DNA from: Anaerotignum lactatifermentans DSM 14214
GTDB taxonomy: Bacteria; Bacillota; Clostridia; Lachnospirales; Anaerotignaceae
Assembly: GCF_900142265.1 (NCBI RefSeq)
Contig: NZ_FRAH01000007.1
Coordinates: 1 to 64,000, forward strand
Direction of reading: 5' to 3'
Length of the DNA: 64,000 bases
Positions 34,883-43,749 of this stretch are shown here, in pieces; position 1 is the stretch's first letter; every line of letters starts with the position of its first letter. The notes beneath the pieces were generated by a model. It was given only the letters and a program-made list of their open reading frames with translations, made no database searches and was not told the DNA's origin. The translations under genes were made by a program, and so were the position numbers.

Positions 34883-36469
34883 TTACAGTTCCATATTCTG
34901 TTTTTTCTCCTGCCGGTGCTGCTCGTCCTTTTTTCTGGATTCCTCTCGATAATCCTGAATCTGTTCGGTGACAGAGTGCTTCGGCTCCAGCTTCTTTTTG
35001 ACATCTGCCTGTTCCGGGTCAAGTACCTTGCTGACCCAGTAACGGATTTCTTTCAGCGGCTTCAATTCCTCCTGTACTGCCGCCAGCTGTTCGGTATATT
35101 CTGCGTGAGAAGTTTGCAGCTGTTCATATTCCACTTGCAGGGCTTCCAGATTAACATTCAGGTCAACACCATGCTTTTTCAAAAAACGGTATGCCTTGTT
35201 GTATGCGTCCAGCTCGTCCCGGTGGCTTTCCGCATAAACGGACTGCACAGTTTTCCAGCCGATTCTCACATACTTGTCATGGATAGCTTTATGCTGCTGA
35301 CAATCGGCAACGGCGTTCTGGATGCCGGTAATCACTTTCATGCGGCTCTCGGCTTTCTTCATGCCGGTGCTGATGCTGCCGGATTTCTGTTTCACTTCCT
35401 CCAGCACACTGTCCAGCTGCTCCAGCGTAAAAATCTCATGGTCTTTCAGATAATTGGTGGCGTTGACAAAGGACTGTAAATCTTTCGTTGTACCTTTTTG
35501 CTGACCGTATCTTGACCAGTCCCGGCGTTCTGCCTTTCGCAGATTGAGATAATCCCGCAGAAGATTGATAAGGTCGGGGGATGAAGTTTCCGGCTTCTTC
35601 TCTGCCAGCAGCTCTTTCCGGGCTTCCAGAATATCGCTGATCCAGTCACGCAGATTCTGAATGGTGCTGCGGATCACGCTCATCATGCGGTTGGCGGCTT
35701 TGATGTCCCGGTTCAGATTGCCGATATTGGTCTGGATGCCACGGCGTTCCATCTGGGTGACAGCAGCTCCCATGTGGACGGTGGGGATGATGTCCAGCCC
35801 CTGTTTTTCATAGGAACGGAGATCGACACGGACAGGGCTGTTCACCATTTCCAGATAACGGTTCTGCACTGTTTCCCAGCCGGTGCGCCACTCCTGCCCA
35901 TGATACTGCTCGTTCCAGTCAACAGTGTCCTCCTTATGGCTTTTCCAGTTCCCTGATGGAAGCCGGATACGCTCACCGTTCTCGTCAAGGTCGTAAACCT
36001 TTCTGGCTTTGGGAAGCCATTTTCCATGCTCGTCCATTGCCCGCATGGTCAGCATCACATGACAATGGGGATTGTGTCCCGGTGGCTTTGGGTCATGGAT
36101 GGCAAAATCAACAATCATGCCTTTGGAAACAAAAAACTGGTTGCAGTAGTCCTGCACCATCTGGGGATACAGTTCCTCCGGCACTTCTCTGGGCAGTGCC
36201 AGCACAAACCGTCTGGCAAGCTGGGAGTTCCACTGGTTTTCAACGGCTTCCACGGAGTTCCAGAGCTGTTCCCGGTCTGCGTATTCCGGCGGGGCATGGG
36301 ATGGCAGCATGATTTCCGTGTAGACCACACCTTCCTTTTTCCGGTAGTCTTTGTGCTTCTGGTCATACTCGGAAAACAGATTCTCGCCGCTCTGGTAGGC
36401 AGCTCCGGCAACAGCTGACTGCCGTTTACTTCGCTTCGTGATTTTGATTTCAAAATGAGGGTTTGCCAC
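34883..36469 (-). CDS. MobA/MobL-family relaxase of IME-2
   Basis: A 528-residue protein. The N-terminus, ANPHFEIKITKRSKRQSAVAG, leads into AAYQSGE, and the metal-binding motif is NPHCHVMLTMR (about residue 138). These are MobA/MobL (MOBQ) signatures. The second half is a coiled coil, ending in KKQNMEL. The start is a GTG (first base 36469) 8 bases after AAAGGAG. It nicks oriT, for which a strong candidate is at 36709-36752. The relaxase type differs from that of IME-1, although the primase and helicase are shared. Confidence 0.9.
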   Translation of the reverse strand: MANPHFEIKITKRSKRQSAVAGAAYQSGENLFSEYDQKHKDYRKKEGVVYTEIMLPSHAPPEYADREQLWNSVEAVENQWNSQLARRFVLALPREVPEELYPQMVQDYCNQFFVSKGMIVDFAIHDPKPPGHNPHCHVMLTMRAMDEHGKWLPKARKVYDLDENGERIRLPSGNWKSHKEDTVDWNEQYHGQEWRTGWETVQNRYLEMVNSPVRVDLRSYEKQGLDIIPTVHMGAAVTQMERRGIQTNIGNLNRDIKAANRMMSVIRSTIQNLRDWISDILEARKELLAEKKPETSSPDLINLLRDYLNLRKAERRDWSRYGQQKGTTKDLQSFVNATNYLKDHEIFTLEQLDSVLEEVKQKSGSISTGMKKAESRMKVITGIQNAVADCQQHKAIHDKYVRIGWKTVQSVYAESHRDELDAYNKAYRFLKKHGVDLNVNLEALQVEYEQLQTSHAEYTEQLAAVQEELKPLKEIRYWVSKVLDPEQADVKKKLEPKHSVTEQIQDYREESRKKDEQHRQEKKQNMEL

Positions 36470-36708
36470 TTCATCATCTCCTTTGGCAAAACAAAAGACC
36501 GTCTGCAAAGCTGCAAGCGGTCAGGTCATCGGGTTCTATTCCTGTTGTTCGGAAATTCCTGTCTGACAGGGATTTTCGGACAGCAGGGGGCAAAGGGGTA
36601 GCTGGCTTTAGTCAGCGCAGGGGAAGTGCAGCTTCCACTGGATGATTGAAGCAGAGGATTTATCCTGTGCGGGAATCATCAGCTCCCTGCAAGGGGCTTT
36701 CGGCAGAA
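36470..36708. other. Leader between oriT candidate and IME-2 relaxase
   Basis: No gene is visible. The stretch holds inverted repeats such as GACCG..CGGTC (about 36497-36520) and CCTGTC..GACAGG (about 36569-36580). They may be relaxosome-binding sites or part of the relaxase mRNA leader. Confidence 0.45.
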
Positions 36709-36752
36709 CGCAATGCACCACCTTTAGGCGGTGTATAATTGCGCCCTTGTTA
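36709..36752. other. oriT candidate with a MOBQ-like nic region
   Basis: TATAATTGCGCCCTTG at 36734-36749 resembles the nic region of MOBQ plasmids (TAAGTGCGCCCTT type). An inverted repeat, GCACCACC and GGCGGTGT around TTTA, lies immediately 5' of it, as in known oriTs of this class. It is upstream of the MobA/MobL relaxase gene and overlaps the stop codon of the DUF3847 gene. Confidence 0.65.
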
Positions 36753-37067
36753 AAACAAGGGGTTCTCGCTGCCGTCCGTTGTCAGCGTTTTTCTCCGCTC
36801 CTCAATCAGCGTGTCCAGTTTCTTTTGGGCGGCTTCATCGTGAAAGAGGAAGGTCAGCAGCTCCATCACATCGTCATCGGTCAGCAAAGTAGGCTCACGC
36901 AGAAACTTCTCCAGCATCCCGGCACGAGTACAAAGCCGGTGGGTTCTCTCGCTCCGTGTCAGGCGTTTTAGCTCATGCTCCAGCTGTTTCTCTCTGTGCT
37001 GGGCAGCAATCAGTTTTTTCTCGGCTGCGGTTTTCTGGCGGTTCAGCTTTTCCAGTTTTTCATTCAT
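36750..37067 (-). CDS. DUF3847 family protein
   Basis: A 105-residue protein, MNEKLEKLNRQKTAAEKKLI and on. A basic coiled coil is followed by a helical domain (LLTDDDVMELLTFLFHDE). It matches DUF3847 proteins, which usually lie directly upstream of MobA/MobL relaxases, and resembles small relaxosome partners of the MobC kind. A role at oriT is inferred. The ATG with first base 37067 follows AAAAGGAG. Confidence 0.75.
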   Translation of the reverse strand: MNEKLEKLNRQKTAAEKKLIAAQHREKQLEHELKRLTRSERTHRLCTRAGMLEKFLREPTLLTDDDVMELLTFLFHDEAAQKKLDTLIEERRKTLTTDGSENPLF

Positions 37068-37195
37068 GTGTATCGTCTCCTTTTGATGATTGAACAAAAA
37101 AGACCGCCTATCTTTTACGATAGACGGTCAGAGGAGCAATGTTTCTAACCCTTGCTTATCAAGGTGTCCACTTCTCCTTGATAAGCCAACAAGGT

Positions 37196-37381
37196 TTAGT
37201 AAGATGATCTACAGTCCTTGCACCATGACTGATTTCTAATCTCACCATTCTCCATTTGTCTGAACCCAAATTCGCTTAGCGGTTTTTCTTGTTTGCATTT
37301 AGGACAAATACGAGTAGGCTCACTCCCATTATAGCCATGGGATTGAATTTTGGGTCTTTGCGAATTTTGATCATTTGCCAT
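37196..37381 (-). CDS. Small zinc-ribbon protein
   Basis: A 61-residue protein with CPKCKQEKPLSEFGF and a later WCKDC, which gives two CxxC pairs. This looks like the small zinc fold found in HNH-associated proteins, but no HNH motif is visible. AGAGGAGG precedes the ATG. It is AT-richer than the IME backbone and sits next to the restriction genes, so it may be part of that cargo. Confidence 0.6.
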   Translation of the reverse strand: MANDQNSQRPKIQSHGYNGSEPTRICPKCKQEKPLSEFGFRQMENGEIRNQSWCKDCRSSY

Positions 37382-37425
37382 AACAACCACACCTCCTCTC
37401 TGGAACAATTTATACCATCGACTAT

Positions 37426-38697
37426 TTAATCATCGATGATACTCAAAATCCAGTTTGTCCAGCCGATAATAGTGGAAGAACGCCTGAAATATGTGCTTTC
37501 AGCACCAATATTATACAAATTTGAGTTTTTCATAATTCGCACAATAGTATTTTTGTCAGGCATAACACCATTTTGAAGATGTAGTTTAAGCGTTTCCCGG
37601 AAAGGCTTATGTTCCAATATTTGTGAAACTATCGCCAGCTGACGCTCTCGATAAGCCAGATTCATAATACGATGCCCTTTTTCTGAAAGCTGGAACAGAA
37701 TGTTATTATCCTCATCTCGTCCCTTATCGATAAGCCCTAAATATCTTCCAGCATCGGTATAGTAGTTTGTTTGTCGTACATCAAACGCATATTCCGTTGT
37801 AATGCTGTTTCGAGTCATCGGCTTTTCATGCAGCAATTCGATAAGGTTGATGATGCGGGACATACTATCTGCTTGCGGAAAAGAGATCTCTGGCTCTTGA
37901 ACCTCAGGTACAGTTCCTAACAGATTTTCAATATCGGACAGACAAATCTCCGTTGCAATTACATAGTTTTTTTGTTTTACCAATCTGAGCGAATTGTAAT
38001 TCTGCGGGTCGTCAAATTGGTATTGATAGAGATTAAAAATTCCGTTAGAAAAAATGAGAAAAACCGGCTTAACTATCTTAGTAACCCTGTTGCTCCAAAC
38101 ACGAAACGGATAATATAACTGGCGTACAAGAAAATCATCTGACAAATCCCTTTTGGCTTCAAATAGGGAAAGATAGTTAATTCCTTCGTATGCAGCATCG
38201 ATTTCGATCTGGGAATTAGTAACAGACACCGCTCTTGTTCCTGATGCAGAATCGATGTTAAAGTTAAATTCCCCTGAACTCATACGCCCACTAACTGTTG
38301 CTACTAATGCTTCATCTTCCAGAAAATCTTCCAAAATTCCACAAGCGTTTGCACAGTTCAACGCAATAGCTTCACTTACGAGGAATTGAGGCATCAAACT
38401 TTGGATGTGTGCTGGAATTGAAATTCGCTGAACATCTGTGGACGGTTGCTCAAACTCTTTGTATGCTGAAAATGACGAGATAACATAATCGCCACGAGTA
38501 ACAGGCAAAATCGCCAATTGATTTTCAGCAAAAATAGTTGGTAGATTGACTTTGTGGTCAAACTTGGTCATCAACCTCGGCTCACGAAATTCCTTAATCT
38601 GATTGGCTGAAATAGTAAACTGACCATTTCTTTCAATTTCAGCAAGTATGTGATACTTATCAAAAAGGTTCTCCCAGGCGGTATCATTCAGTCCCAT
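37426..38697 (-). CDS. Type II restriction endonuclease (probable)
   Basis: A 423-residue protein encoded directly after an adenine methyltransferase, with a start overlapping its stop. EIDAAYEGINYLSLFEAKRDL (about residues 183-203) fits a PD-(D/E)xK nuclease core, with the D and E-x-K residues spaced as expected. The C-terminal part looks like a winged-helix DNA-recognition domain (SITTEYAFDVRQTNYYTDAGRYLGLI). Identity as a restriction enzyme rests on the motif and the neighbour; the target sequence cannot be read from the gene. Confidence 0.75.
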   Translation of the reverse strand: MGLNDTAWENLFDKYHILAEIERNGQFTISANQIKEFREPRLMTKFDHKVNLPTIFAENQLAILPVTRGDYVISSFSAYKEFEQPSTDVQRISIPAHIQSLMPQFLVSEAIALNCANACGILEDFLEDEALVATVSGRMSSGEFNFNIDSASGTRAVSVTNSQIEIDAAYEGINYLSLFEAKRDLSDDFLVRQLYYPFRVWSNRVTKIVKPVFLIFSNGIFNLYQYQFDDPQNYNSLRLVKQKNYVIATEICLSDIENLLGTVPEVQEPEISFPQADSMSRIINLIELLHEKPMTRNSITTEYAFDVRQTNYYTDAGRYLGLIDKGRDEDNNILFQLSEKGHRIMNLAYRERQLAIVSQILEHKPFRETLKLHLQNGVMPDKNTIVRIMKNSNLYNIGAESTYFRRSSTIIGWTNWILSIIDD

Positions 38698-39526
38698 AAT
38701 TCCTGATAAGCACCTCCTCGATGGCTCCACGCTTGCTTGCATCAGAGTTAATTGCTCGTTTCGCTTTTACTATGGTAATTTCATACTCCCCGTACAGTTC
38801 TTTGATAAACTCTGTTGCGGAATTGGAAAGCATAAACTTGACACCACGCCGAGTTAACTCATCGCAACATTGTTTTAGGCGGATCTGTTCATTTCTGTCA
38901 AAACCACCTTTGTTGTATCCGGTAAAACTTGCTGTATCAGAAACAGGATCGTAAGGGGGATCAAGATAAACAAAACCTCCTTTTCGTACCCGTTTCAGCG
39001 TTTCGGCAAAATCCTCACTATAAAATGTGATGTTGCTTGCACTAAAATATTTGCTAACAGCTCTCAGTATAGGTTCGTTAACGATATTCGGATTTTTATA
39101 ATGCCCGAATGGGGAATTGAACTCGCCTGATGAATTTACTCTAAATAATCCGTTAAAGCAAGTTTTGTTGAGATATATCAGTCTCGAAGCCCTTTCAACT
39201 TTCGACATAGCTTGATATACTTCTTTATCTCTGTCCATATCTCGGATAGCGTAAAAGTATTCAGCAGTATTTTCGTGCTTCTTAAGGGATTCCAGCAAAC
39301 TTTCAACATCGTCACGAATAACCTCGTAGACTGTTATTAAATCTTGATTCAAATCATTTACGATTGCCCTTGTAGGCTGGATTGAAAAAAGTACTGCTCC
39401 ACCACCTAAAAAAGGTTCACAATATGATGTTATCCGCTTAGGAAGTAAAGGGGTAATTTCGTCCAAAAGCTGACGCTTACCTCCAACCCATTTTACTACT
39501 GGGGCAACCAGTTTGTTTTTTGCCAT
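38684..39526 (-). CDS. D12-class DNA adenine methyltransferase (Dam-like)
   Basis: A 280-residue protein with VVKWVGGKRQLL and EPFLGGGAVLF (SAM-binding, motif I) near the start and the catalytic YLDPPYDPVS (motif IV) at about residue 187. This alpha-class order with DPPY is that of Dam and DpnM enzymes, which methylate adenine, often in GATC. It forms a type II restriction-modification pair with the overlapping nuclease gene. It is AT-rich relative to the IME backbone, so it is cargo that was added later. Confidence 0.9.
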   Translation of the reverse strand: MAKNKLVAPVVKWVGGKRQLLDEITPLLPKRITSYCEPFLGGGAVLFSIQPTRAIVNDLNQDLITVYEVIRDDVESLLESLKKHENTAEYFYAIRDMDRDKEVYQAMSKVERASRLIYLNKTCFNGLFRVNSSGEFNSPFGHYKNPNIVNEPILRAVSKYFSASNITFYSEDFAETLKRVRKGGFVYLDPPYDPVSDTASFTGYNKGGFDRNEQIRLKQCCDELTRRGVKFMLSNSATEFIKELYGEYEITIVKAKRAINSDASKRGAIEEVLIRNYGTE

Positions 39527-39681
39527 AGCCTACACCTCCTTCGCAGATCAATTCATATTATTATACCATAGAAACCAATGTCTATCAACCGCTTTTTAGA
39601 TGATAAACGCTTTGTATGTATCGGTCAGAACATCGGATGCAAACCCGACATTCTGACCGCAAATCAACCCTTATCGCTACA

Positions 39682-39972
39682 TTACTTTGTCTTGCTGCTG
39701 AAACCATTTTCCCGGGCGTACTGGCTGGCTTTCTGCCTGCGTTCCTCGCTGTACGGCGGCTGCAAGCGGATGGACAGCCGGGACTTGTCGATCAGGTAGG
39801 ACACACCGCCCAGATGCTCCGGCTTTTCCAGCTGGCACAGGTCGGGATACTTTTTACTGAACGCTGCCAGCCGCTTTTTCAGTCCGGCATTGTAGGTGTA
39901 GATGCTGGCAGTGCTTTCTCCCTCGTTGAACAGGATGATGGTTTCTTTCTCAATCTTCGTCAATCTCGTCAT
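39682..39972 (-). CDS. Small IME backbone protein A (IME-2 copy)
   Basis: A 96-residue protein, MTRLTKIEKETIILFNEGES and on, homologous to 28565-28870 in IME-1, with a basic C-terminal part (DKSRLSIRLQPPYSEERRQ). The ATG with first base 39972 follows GGAGG by 6 bases. It overlaps protein B by 23 bases. Function unknown. The 155 bases between it and the methyltransferase gene hold no gene I can support. Confidence 0.74.
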   Translation of the reverse strand: MTRLTKIEKETIILFNEGESTASIYTYNAGLKKRLAAFSKKYPDLCQLEKPEHLGGVSYLIDKSRLSIRLQPPYSEERRQKASQYARENGFSSKTK

Positions 39973-40243
39973 TGTCAACCTCCATACTGCCGCCCACGAT
40001 ACGATTCAAAATAGCCTTGTGCCGGTAATAGGCTTCCATCTCCAGCTTCATATTGTAGAAGAAGCAGCGATACCACTTTTCTACGCCCTCGCTGTCCAAC
40101 TTGTCAGCCAGAACTTCCACGGCTTTCCTTCCGGCAGGGTCGGGAATCAGGTCTGCCACCTGATACAGACGATCCACCGTTGCTTCACGGTTGGGGCAGC
40201 CAAAGACAAACAGGATTTTCTTTTCACCAATGCTCATTTTCAT
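39950..40243 (-). CDS. Small IME backbone protein B (IME-2 copy)
   Basis: A 97-residue helical protein, MKMSIGEKKILFVFGCPNRE and on, homologous to 28854-29147. GGAGG precedes the ATG. The overlapping B-A order is the same in both IMEs, which supports both frames as real. Function unknown. Confidence 0.74.
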   Translation of the reverse strand: MKMSIGEKKILFVFGCPNREATVDRLYQVADLIPDPAGRKAVEVLADKLDSEGVEKWYRCFFYNMKLEMEAYYRHKAILNRIVGGSMEVDNDEIDED

Positions 40244-40336
40244 AAAATAGTCCTCCTTGAAGTTGATAAAAATAAAAGCGGCAGATAGTTCCCATAGGAA
40301 TACCTGTCGCTTTGTGAACGATATGAAATTGTCGGG

Positions 40337-40624
40337 TCAGGACTTGATAAAATCACGCAGTCCGTAGTTTATATCTACAATTCTTTCAATTAGCCATTCC
40401 GCTATCTGGGGGATGATGAAGATTGCAAAGCTGACTGCCAGCATTTTCAATGCTTCCATACCGGTACACACACCGAACAGCAGCCCTGCAAGCGTAATCA
40501 TAAAGATAATTCCTGCCAGCAGGTCAAACAGAATAGCAGAAAAGGAAGTCAGAAAGATTGCCACCCATTGAATTAGGGTCACAACTGCTACCAGCGGCAA
40601 CGCCAACAGCTTTAACAGAAACAT
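40337..40624 (-). CDS. CD1845-family membrane protein
   Basis: A 95-residue protein, nearly all hydrophobic, with about three membrane helices (residues 3-25, 28-50 and 55-80). It matches the CD1845-type small membrane proteins of Clostridia mobile elements. It starts 3 bases after the upstream gene. Role unknown; a membrane anchor or an entry/exclusion function would fit. Confidence 0.75.
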   Translation of the reverse strand: MFLLKLLALPLVAVVTLIQWVAIFLTSFSAILFDLLAGIIFMITLAGLLFGVCTGMEALKMLAVSFAIFIIPQIAEWLIERIVDINYGLRDFIKS

Positions 40625-40626
40625 GG

Positions 40627-40902
40627 CTATTTCTCCCCATTGACCTGTTCATAGGCTTCGTGCTGAACAATCAGCCCAGCGGAAAAGCCGTATTTGAAGT
40701 GGCTTTCGCTTTCTTCACATTGAGCGATTGCTGTCTGCGCCCGAAGTTCCTTCACCAGCTCATAGTCCTCTTTGCTGAGCCGCTGGGACAGCTGCTCCAT
40801 CAGTTTCTCACAGGCTTTGACCGCCTTGCGGTATACTTCCGATGTGGGGACAACCGTTTCACATGGATAAAACCTCCCACTGTACATTTCTTTCAAAATC
40901 AT
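40627..40902 (-). CDS. DUF6809-like IME protein (IME-2 copy)
   Basis: A 91-residue helical protein with AVKACEKLMEQLSQRLSKED and SHFKYGFSAGLIVQHEA. The ATG with first base 40902 follows GGGAGGTGG. It is in one operon with TnpV upstream and the membrane protein downstream. Function unknown. Confidence 0.72.
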   Translation of the reverse strand: MILKEMYSGRFYPCETVVPTSEVYRKAVKACEKLMEQLSQRLSKEDYELVKELRAQTAIAQCEESESHFKYGFSAGLIVQHEAYEQVNGEK

Positions 40903-40916
40903 AACACCACCTCCCT

Positions 40917-41294
40917 TCAACAGTAGATTAACTCTGCCTTGATGATTTCCTCAGCCCGGCTGCGGATGGAGTTCATGGACTGCACCCACAAAATCTGGTT
41001 TTCAGCTTTCATGGCTTCGGTCACACCCTCGGCTTCTGCCATCTGGCGGATAATCAGGTGCAGCCTGTCAGCTGCCTGTTCGTTCAAATCGGCAAGGACA
41101 GTGTGGAGCTTGCCGGACAAAAGCAGGTCACTGTAAACCATCGGGCGAAACTGTTTCAGATAGGACTGGTGCAGCCGTCCCCAGTGACCAATGGGGCGGC
41201 GTTCCTCCGGCAGCTTCAAATCCGGCACATAGTAATCGCCCACCAGCACATAGTCCATGCCGTTTTCGTGGATTCTCGGTTTTAACTCTTTCAT
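40917..41294 (-). CDS. tnpV: TnpV-like transposon protein (IME-2)
   Basis: A 125-residue protein closely related to 30950-31327, with VLVGDYYVPDLKLPEERRP and QSMNSIRSRAEEIIKAELIY. It overlaps the recombinase stop by an ATGA, so translation is coupled. In Tn4451-like elements tnpV is next to the recombinase gene too. Function not established. Confidence 0.83.
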   Translation of the reverse strand: MKELKPRIHENGMDYVLVGDYYVPDLKLPEERRPIGHWGRLHQSYLKQFRPMVYSDLLLSGKLHTVLADLNEQAADRLHLIIRQMAEAEGVTEAMKAENQILWVQSMNSIRSRAEEIIKAELIYC

Positions 41295-43696
41295 GCGGAT
41301 ATTTCCTCCTTACTTTGGTTCTTTTTATGATAATCCTCCCTGCGTTTGGCAAGGTAGGCTTCATAACGCCTGATTGCATCGGGATCACCGGCTTCTGCCG
41401 CCGCTTTCATTTTCTGACGGGATTTTGTGGTTGCTTCGCTCTGGTATTTCCGCTTTTCAGCCAACTGTCGGGCAGCTTCCGGGTCAGTCCTGGCAAGCTC
41501 GACCAGTGCATCGTGTTCAGCCTTGCGTTTGGCTGTCCGTGTGCGGGTATATTCAGCCTTACGCTCTGCCATCATAGCCGCATACTCCGGGTCTGACGCT
41601 ATCCGGGCTTCTTCACGCTCCTTTTTGCGCTGCCGGGCTTCGGCTTCTTTGGCTTTCATTGCCGCCCATTGCTCGGCTGCTTCCGGGTCAGTTTTAGCTT
41701 TTTCTCTCAGCTCAGCTCGTGACAGCTTCTTTTTCCGGGTGGCTCGTTCCATACGCTTACGCTCGGTTTCCAGCAGCCTTTCCTGACGCATACGCTCTTT
41801 TTCATCCAGCTGCCGGAGATATTCCGGGTCAGCTTCTCGGGCTTCCCGAACCTTCTGGCGGTACTTCTGGTTTCGCTCCCGCAGTTTGCTCAAATGCTGT
41901 TCATACTGGGCAATCGCTTCCGGATCACCGGCTTCTGCTGCCAGCCGCAGAGCTTCTATTTTCTGTTTCCTGCGTTCGTTGGCTCGTCTGCCTTTTTCCT
42001 GCTTCTTCCGTTTTTGCTCCGCATCTATGGCGGCAATGCGTTCTTCCTCGGACACGGTTTCAACAGGCGGGTAGTAGCTGCCGATGAAATTAAAGTGGAT
42101 GTCAATGTTCTGCTGGCGGTAGATGGTGCGCCCACCAGTTGCTTCATGAACTTCCACCCGGTCGATAAAAGAGTAGAGCATGGCATCGGTCAATTCTGTG
42201 CAGTCACGGTATTTTCTGACCAGTGCCAGAAAACGCTCCGTGTCCGCTTTCTTTACGGTTTCCTGCTGAATCTGGCTTTCCAGCTCCTGTATCCGCCGTT
42301 CCAGAAGGATTTGTTCTTCATCGTACTGCTGGATCATGCGCTGCGCCTGTCGTTCCGGCAGTACACCTTTCACGGAGCTTTCGTACAGGTTTTGAATCAT
42401 GGTATCCAGCTCTGCCATGCGCTTTCTGGCTTCTTCCAGTTCCCGCTGTCCGCTGTCTGTGTTCTTGCTCTGGTTTTCATTCCAGATGCTTTTGAGCTGG
42501 GCAACAAACTCGGCTTCATTTTCAAGGGCATATTTGCTGACCGCTTGAATTGCCTGTAAAATCACCGCTTCCAGAACCGATGTTTTGACAAAATGGGATA
42601 CACATTGACCGGCAGTATTCCGATAATTTCCACACTGAAAAGCTGAGTCTGAATCAAACCGTTTTCCGCTTTTCACCCTGTCCGGGCTGCAAAAATTCAT
42701 CCTTGCGCCGCAGTCTGCACAGTAAATCAAGCCGGACAGACGGTGGGTATAGGTTCCGTTGGCTGCTTTCGGACGCTTCTGCAACCGCAGTTTATGGGCA
42801 ATATCCCATGTGTCCTGTTCAATGATGGCTTCATGGGTATCGGGGAAAATCATCAGTTCATCGGCTGTGGCGGCTCTGCGCTGCTTCGTTTTGAAATTCT
42901 CGCAGATGGATTTGCCCAGCACCGTATGTCCCAGATATTCCTGCCTGTCCAGAATGTACCCTACGGTGGTTGCGCTCCAGCGGTAGGGGTCTGCAACCTC
43001 GCTATGTCTGCAATTTTCAGGAAAATACTTGGCGGCATGAGCAGACGGTATCAGTATCTTTTCCGCTGACAGCATTTCGGCAATGGCAGTCACTCCAATA
43101 CCCTGACAAGCCAAACGAAAGATTTTCCTGACAACCTCGGCAGCCGGTTCATCCACGAGCAGCAGCTGCTTGTCCTCTTTGGTGCGCTTGTAACCATAGG
43201 GGATAGAGCCGCTGCACCTCATGCCGTTTTTCATCCGGGCTTTGAATACCGCCTTGATTTTGTTGCTGGTATCTTTCGCATACCACTCGTTCATGATGTT
43301 CAAAAACGGGGTCAAGTCATTGTCTGAGGGGTTTGCGCTATCCACGCTGTTGTTGATGGCGATAAACCGGATGCCCTTTTTCGGGAAAACGACCTCGGTA
43401 TAGTAGCCGACTTGCAGGTAGTTTCTGCCAAAACGACTTAAATCCTTTACGATCAGGACAGCCACATGACCTGCTTCAATTTCTTCCAGAAGGGCGTTAA
43501 AGCCGGGACGATTGAAGTTCGTGCCGCTGTACCCATCGTCCGAAAAATGCCGGATATTTCTCATGCCATGCTGACGGGCATATTCTTCAAGGTACATTTT
43601 CTGGTTCTGGATACTGTTGGATTCTCCGACTTGTTCATCATCTCTGGACAGTCGCTCATACAATGCTGTGATTTTAATTTCTTCTTTTTTTGCCAC
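41291..43696 (-). CDS. Large serine recombinase of IME-2 with a repeated C-terminal tail
   Basis: An 801-residue protein. Resolvase domain (catalytic serine in YERLSRDDEQ, about residue 15; VLIVKDLSRFGRNYLQ), Recombinase domain, zinc ribbon (LIYCADCGARMNFC..FQCGNYRN), coiled coil and DUF4368 region occupy residues 1 to about 560. The rest is a highly charged tail of six imperfect units, each starting GDPE, ADPE, TDPE, SDPE or GDPD. Such enzymes usually have about 540-570 residues, so the tail is an extension. The start is a GTG after GGGAGG, 70 bases inside the element end. Confidence 0.92.
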   Translation of the reverse strand: MAKKEEIKITALYERLSRDDEQVGESNSIQNQKMYLEEYARQHGMRNIRHFSDDGYSGTNFNRPGFNALLEEIEAGHVAVLIVKDLSRFGRNYLQVGYYTEVVFPKKGIRFIAINNSVDSANPSDNDLTPFLNIMNEWYAKDTSNKIKAVFKARMKNGMRCSGSIPYGYKRTKEDKQLLLVDEPAAEVVRKIFRLACQGIGVTAIAEMLSAEKILIPSAHAAKYFPENCRHSEVADPYRWSATTVGYILDRQEYLGHTVLGKSICENFKTKQRRAATADELMIFPDTHEAIIEQDTWDIAHKLRLQKRPKAANGTYTHRLSGLIYCADCGARMNFCSPDRVKSGKRFDSDSAFQCGNYRNTAGQCVSHFVKTSVLEAVILQAIQAVSKYALENEAEFVAQLKSIWNENQSKNTDSGQRELEEARKRMAELDTMIQNLYESSVKGVLPERQAQRMIQQYDEEQILLERRIQELESQIQQETVKKADTERFLALVRKYRDCTELTDAMLYSFIDRVEVHEATGGRTIYRQQNIDIHFNFIGSYYPPVETVSEEERIAAIDAEQKRKKQEKGRRANERRKQKIEALRLAAEAGDPEAIAQYEQHLSKLRERNQKYRQKVREAREADPEYLRQLDEKERMRQERLLETERKRMERATRKKKLSRAELREKAKTDPEAAEQWAAMKAKEAEARQRKKEREEARIASDPEYAAMMAERKAEYTRTRTAKRKAEHDALVELARTDPEAARQLAEKRKYQSEATTKSRQKMKAAAEAGDPDAIRRYEAYLAKRREDYHKKNQSKEEISA

Positions 43697-43749
43697 GGTT
43701 TTAACCTCCCTTCCTTATGTACTTTTATCTCGTGTGACGCACCCTTTCT

